From Glaciecola sp965660625 (lineage in GTDB: Bacteria; Pseudomonadota; Gammaproteobacteria; Enterobacterales; Alteromonadaceae), in NCBI GenBank assembly GCA_965660625.1, contig CBFIAR010000016.1:1-64000 (forward strand): a stretch of 64,000 nt of DNA, written 5' to 3'. Below the pieces are notes generated by a model, which had not been told where the DNA came from, searched no databases, and saw nothing but the letters and a program-made list of their open reading frames with translations. A program made the position numbers and the translations under genes. The first letter of the stretch is position 1. Every line of letters starts with the position of its first letter. Of this stretch, positions 63,331 through 64,000 are shown piece after piece.

Positions 63331-64000
63331 ATGATCATGTTCATCTCATTTACAGCCTTCATCTTATTGGCTTTGTTAGCTGCTAGCTTGTTAATGACAC
63401 AATCTGCTTATAAAAGATCTAACCATTTGCTTGCCCTGCTGTTTGTATTGTTATCGATGAAGATGCTGATACTCACTGTCCGTTTTTGGAATGAAAAGCT
63501 AGACGCTTATGGCTTATCAAGCATGATAGCCATTAGCCTTGGTCCGGTGATTTATAGTTATGTTAGCTCGGTGTTAGAGGGAAAGCGTTTTACACCTCTT
63601 TATATAACAATGCACAGTCTGCTAGTTGTAGTTATGCTGATACTTCAGTGGGAACCTCTAGAAGCTTCTATTCTTAAAGATATACTTATAATTTCGAGTT
63701 TAAGTATTTACGGTATCGCTGTTGTGAAACTGATCATTAACAATCAAATAGAGCAAGCTCAACAAAATGATACCGTCGCTCGTGTCATGAAATTTTTGAG
63801 GTTGCTAGCCATCTTCCTCATCATCATGACAATATTTGATATCATTATTTTCGTAGAGTGGCTTTTCTTTGGAACAATGTCTTCTTCTTTAGGGCTCCAT
63901 GTCGCCATTTCATTTTTGGCAACAGTTAGCTTAGTAATCACCTATATGTGGCTTAATAGAAGTCAGCTCATATCATGGATATTTGCAGCAAAATATAATG
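63331..64000 (+). CDS. multi-pass membrane protein, N-terminal part (cut by window end)
   Basis: An ATG at 63331 opens a frame with no stop to the window edge, 223 codons. It shows about seven hydrophobic helices (near 3-20, 33-50, 68-80, 95-110, 118-132, 155-172 and 190-210) with short loops. Marine Alteromonadales carry many AraC-type regulators with such a membrane half and a C-terminal HTH; that is a plausible identity, but the diagnostic part lies outside the window. It is divergent from the amidohydrolase across 177 bases. Confidence 0.65.
   Translation, partial: MIMFISFTAFILLALLAASLLMTQSAYKRSNHLLALLFVLLSMKMLILTVRFWNEKLDAYGLSSMIAISLGPVIYSYVSSVLEGKRFTPLYITMHSLLVVVMLILQWEPLEASILKDILIISSLSIYGIAVVKLIINNQIEQAQQNDTVARVMKFLRLLAIFLIIMTIFDIIIFVEWLFFGTMSSSLGLHVAISFLATVSLVITYMWLNRSQLISWIFAAKYN

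Overview
The window looks like chromosomal DNA of a marine heterotrophic gammaproteobacterium, most likely in or near the Alteromonadaceae (Glaciecola/Paraglaciecola/Alteromonas type). This is an inference from gene content: a secreted GH16 laminarinase with a GlyGly-CTERM tail, a TonB-dependent receptor, a CIO-type cytochrome bd locus, many acyl-CoA dehydrogenases, ornithine-lipid type acyltransferase, and a moderately AT-rich sequence. I recognised no rRNA, tRNA, CRISPR array, integrase, transposase or phage gene.

Layout. 0.2-4.1 kb: sugar-acid catabolism (SDR dehydrogenase, lactonase-like amidohydrolase, enolase-superfamily dehydratase, class II aldolase-like protein). 4.3-7.8 kb: prolyl oligopeptidase lipoprotein, DsbA/FrnE-like protein, isochorismatase-like hydrolase. 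7.9-11 kb: nagA with a repeat-bearing small frame just upstream, then a GNAT-nitrilase fusion. 11.1-14.5 kb: laminarinase plus sugar-porter operon. 14.8-19.4 kb: an orphan PEP-CTERM tail, a PLP enzyme of Cys/Met metabolism, an AEC permease, a Baeyer-Villiger-type monooxygenase and a small unknown protein. 19.8-25.6 kb: cioA-cioB-cydD-cydC. 25.8-31.3 kb: a nuclease/phosphatase-fold lipoprotein with an eroded HAD fragment behind it, a hydrolase/lipoprotein pair, PPK2, glutaryl-CoA dehydrogenase, a VOC protein. 31.3-43.6 kb: ion-transporter-like membrane protein, a PimC/PimD-like acyl-CoA dehydrogenase pair, carboxylesterase, beta-lactamase-fold hydrolase, another acyl-CoA dehydrogenase and an AraC regulator (a likely acyl/ester degradation locus), then an amine-oxidase-like flavoprotein, GNAT and S33 hydrolase.

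45-57 kb is the most interesting part. A TonB receptor, a membrane VTT domain fused to a mercuric-reductase-like flavoprotein, a DUF547 protein, an E. coli YnjB-YnjC-YnjD type ABC importer, a YnjF-type CDP-alcohol phosphatidyltransferase and, facing them, a stand-alone homolog of the flavoprotein domain found fused to SelD plus an exported MsrA-MsrB fusion. The tight overlaps among the ynj genes indicate one operon. Together they read as an uptake-plus-redox system of unknown substrate.

57.4-64 kb: an EAL protein with a degenerate GGDEF site, an OlsF-like two-domain acyltransferase, an exported amidohydrolase, and the N-terminal membrane half of a protein cut by the window edge. Three broken gene pieces are visible: a PEP-CTERM tail (14810-14935), a HAD phosphatase fragment (about 26801-26890) and an EAL-domain tail (43823-44090).
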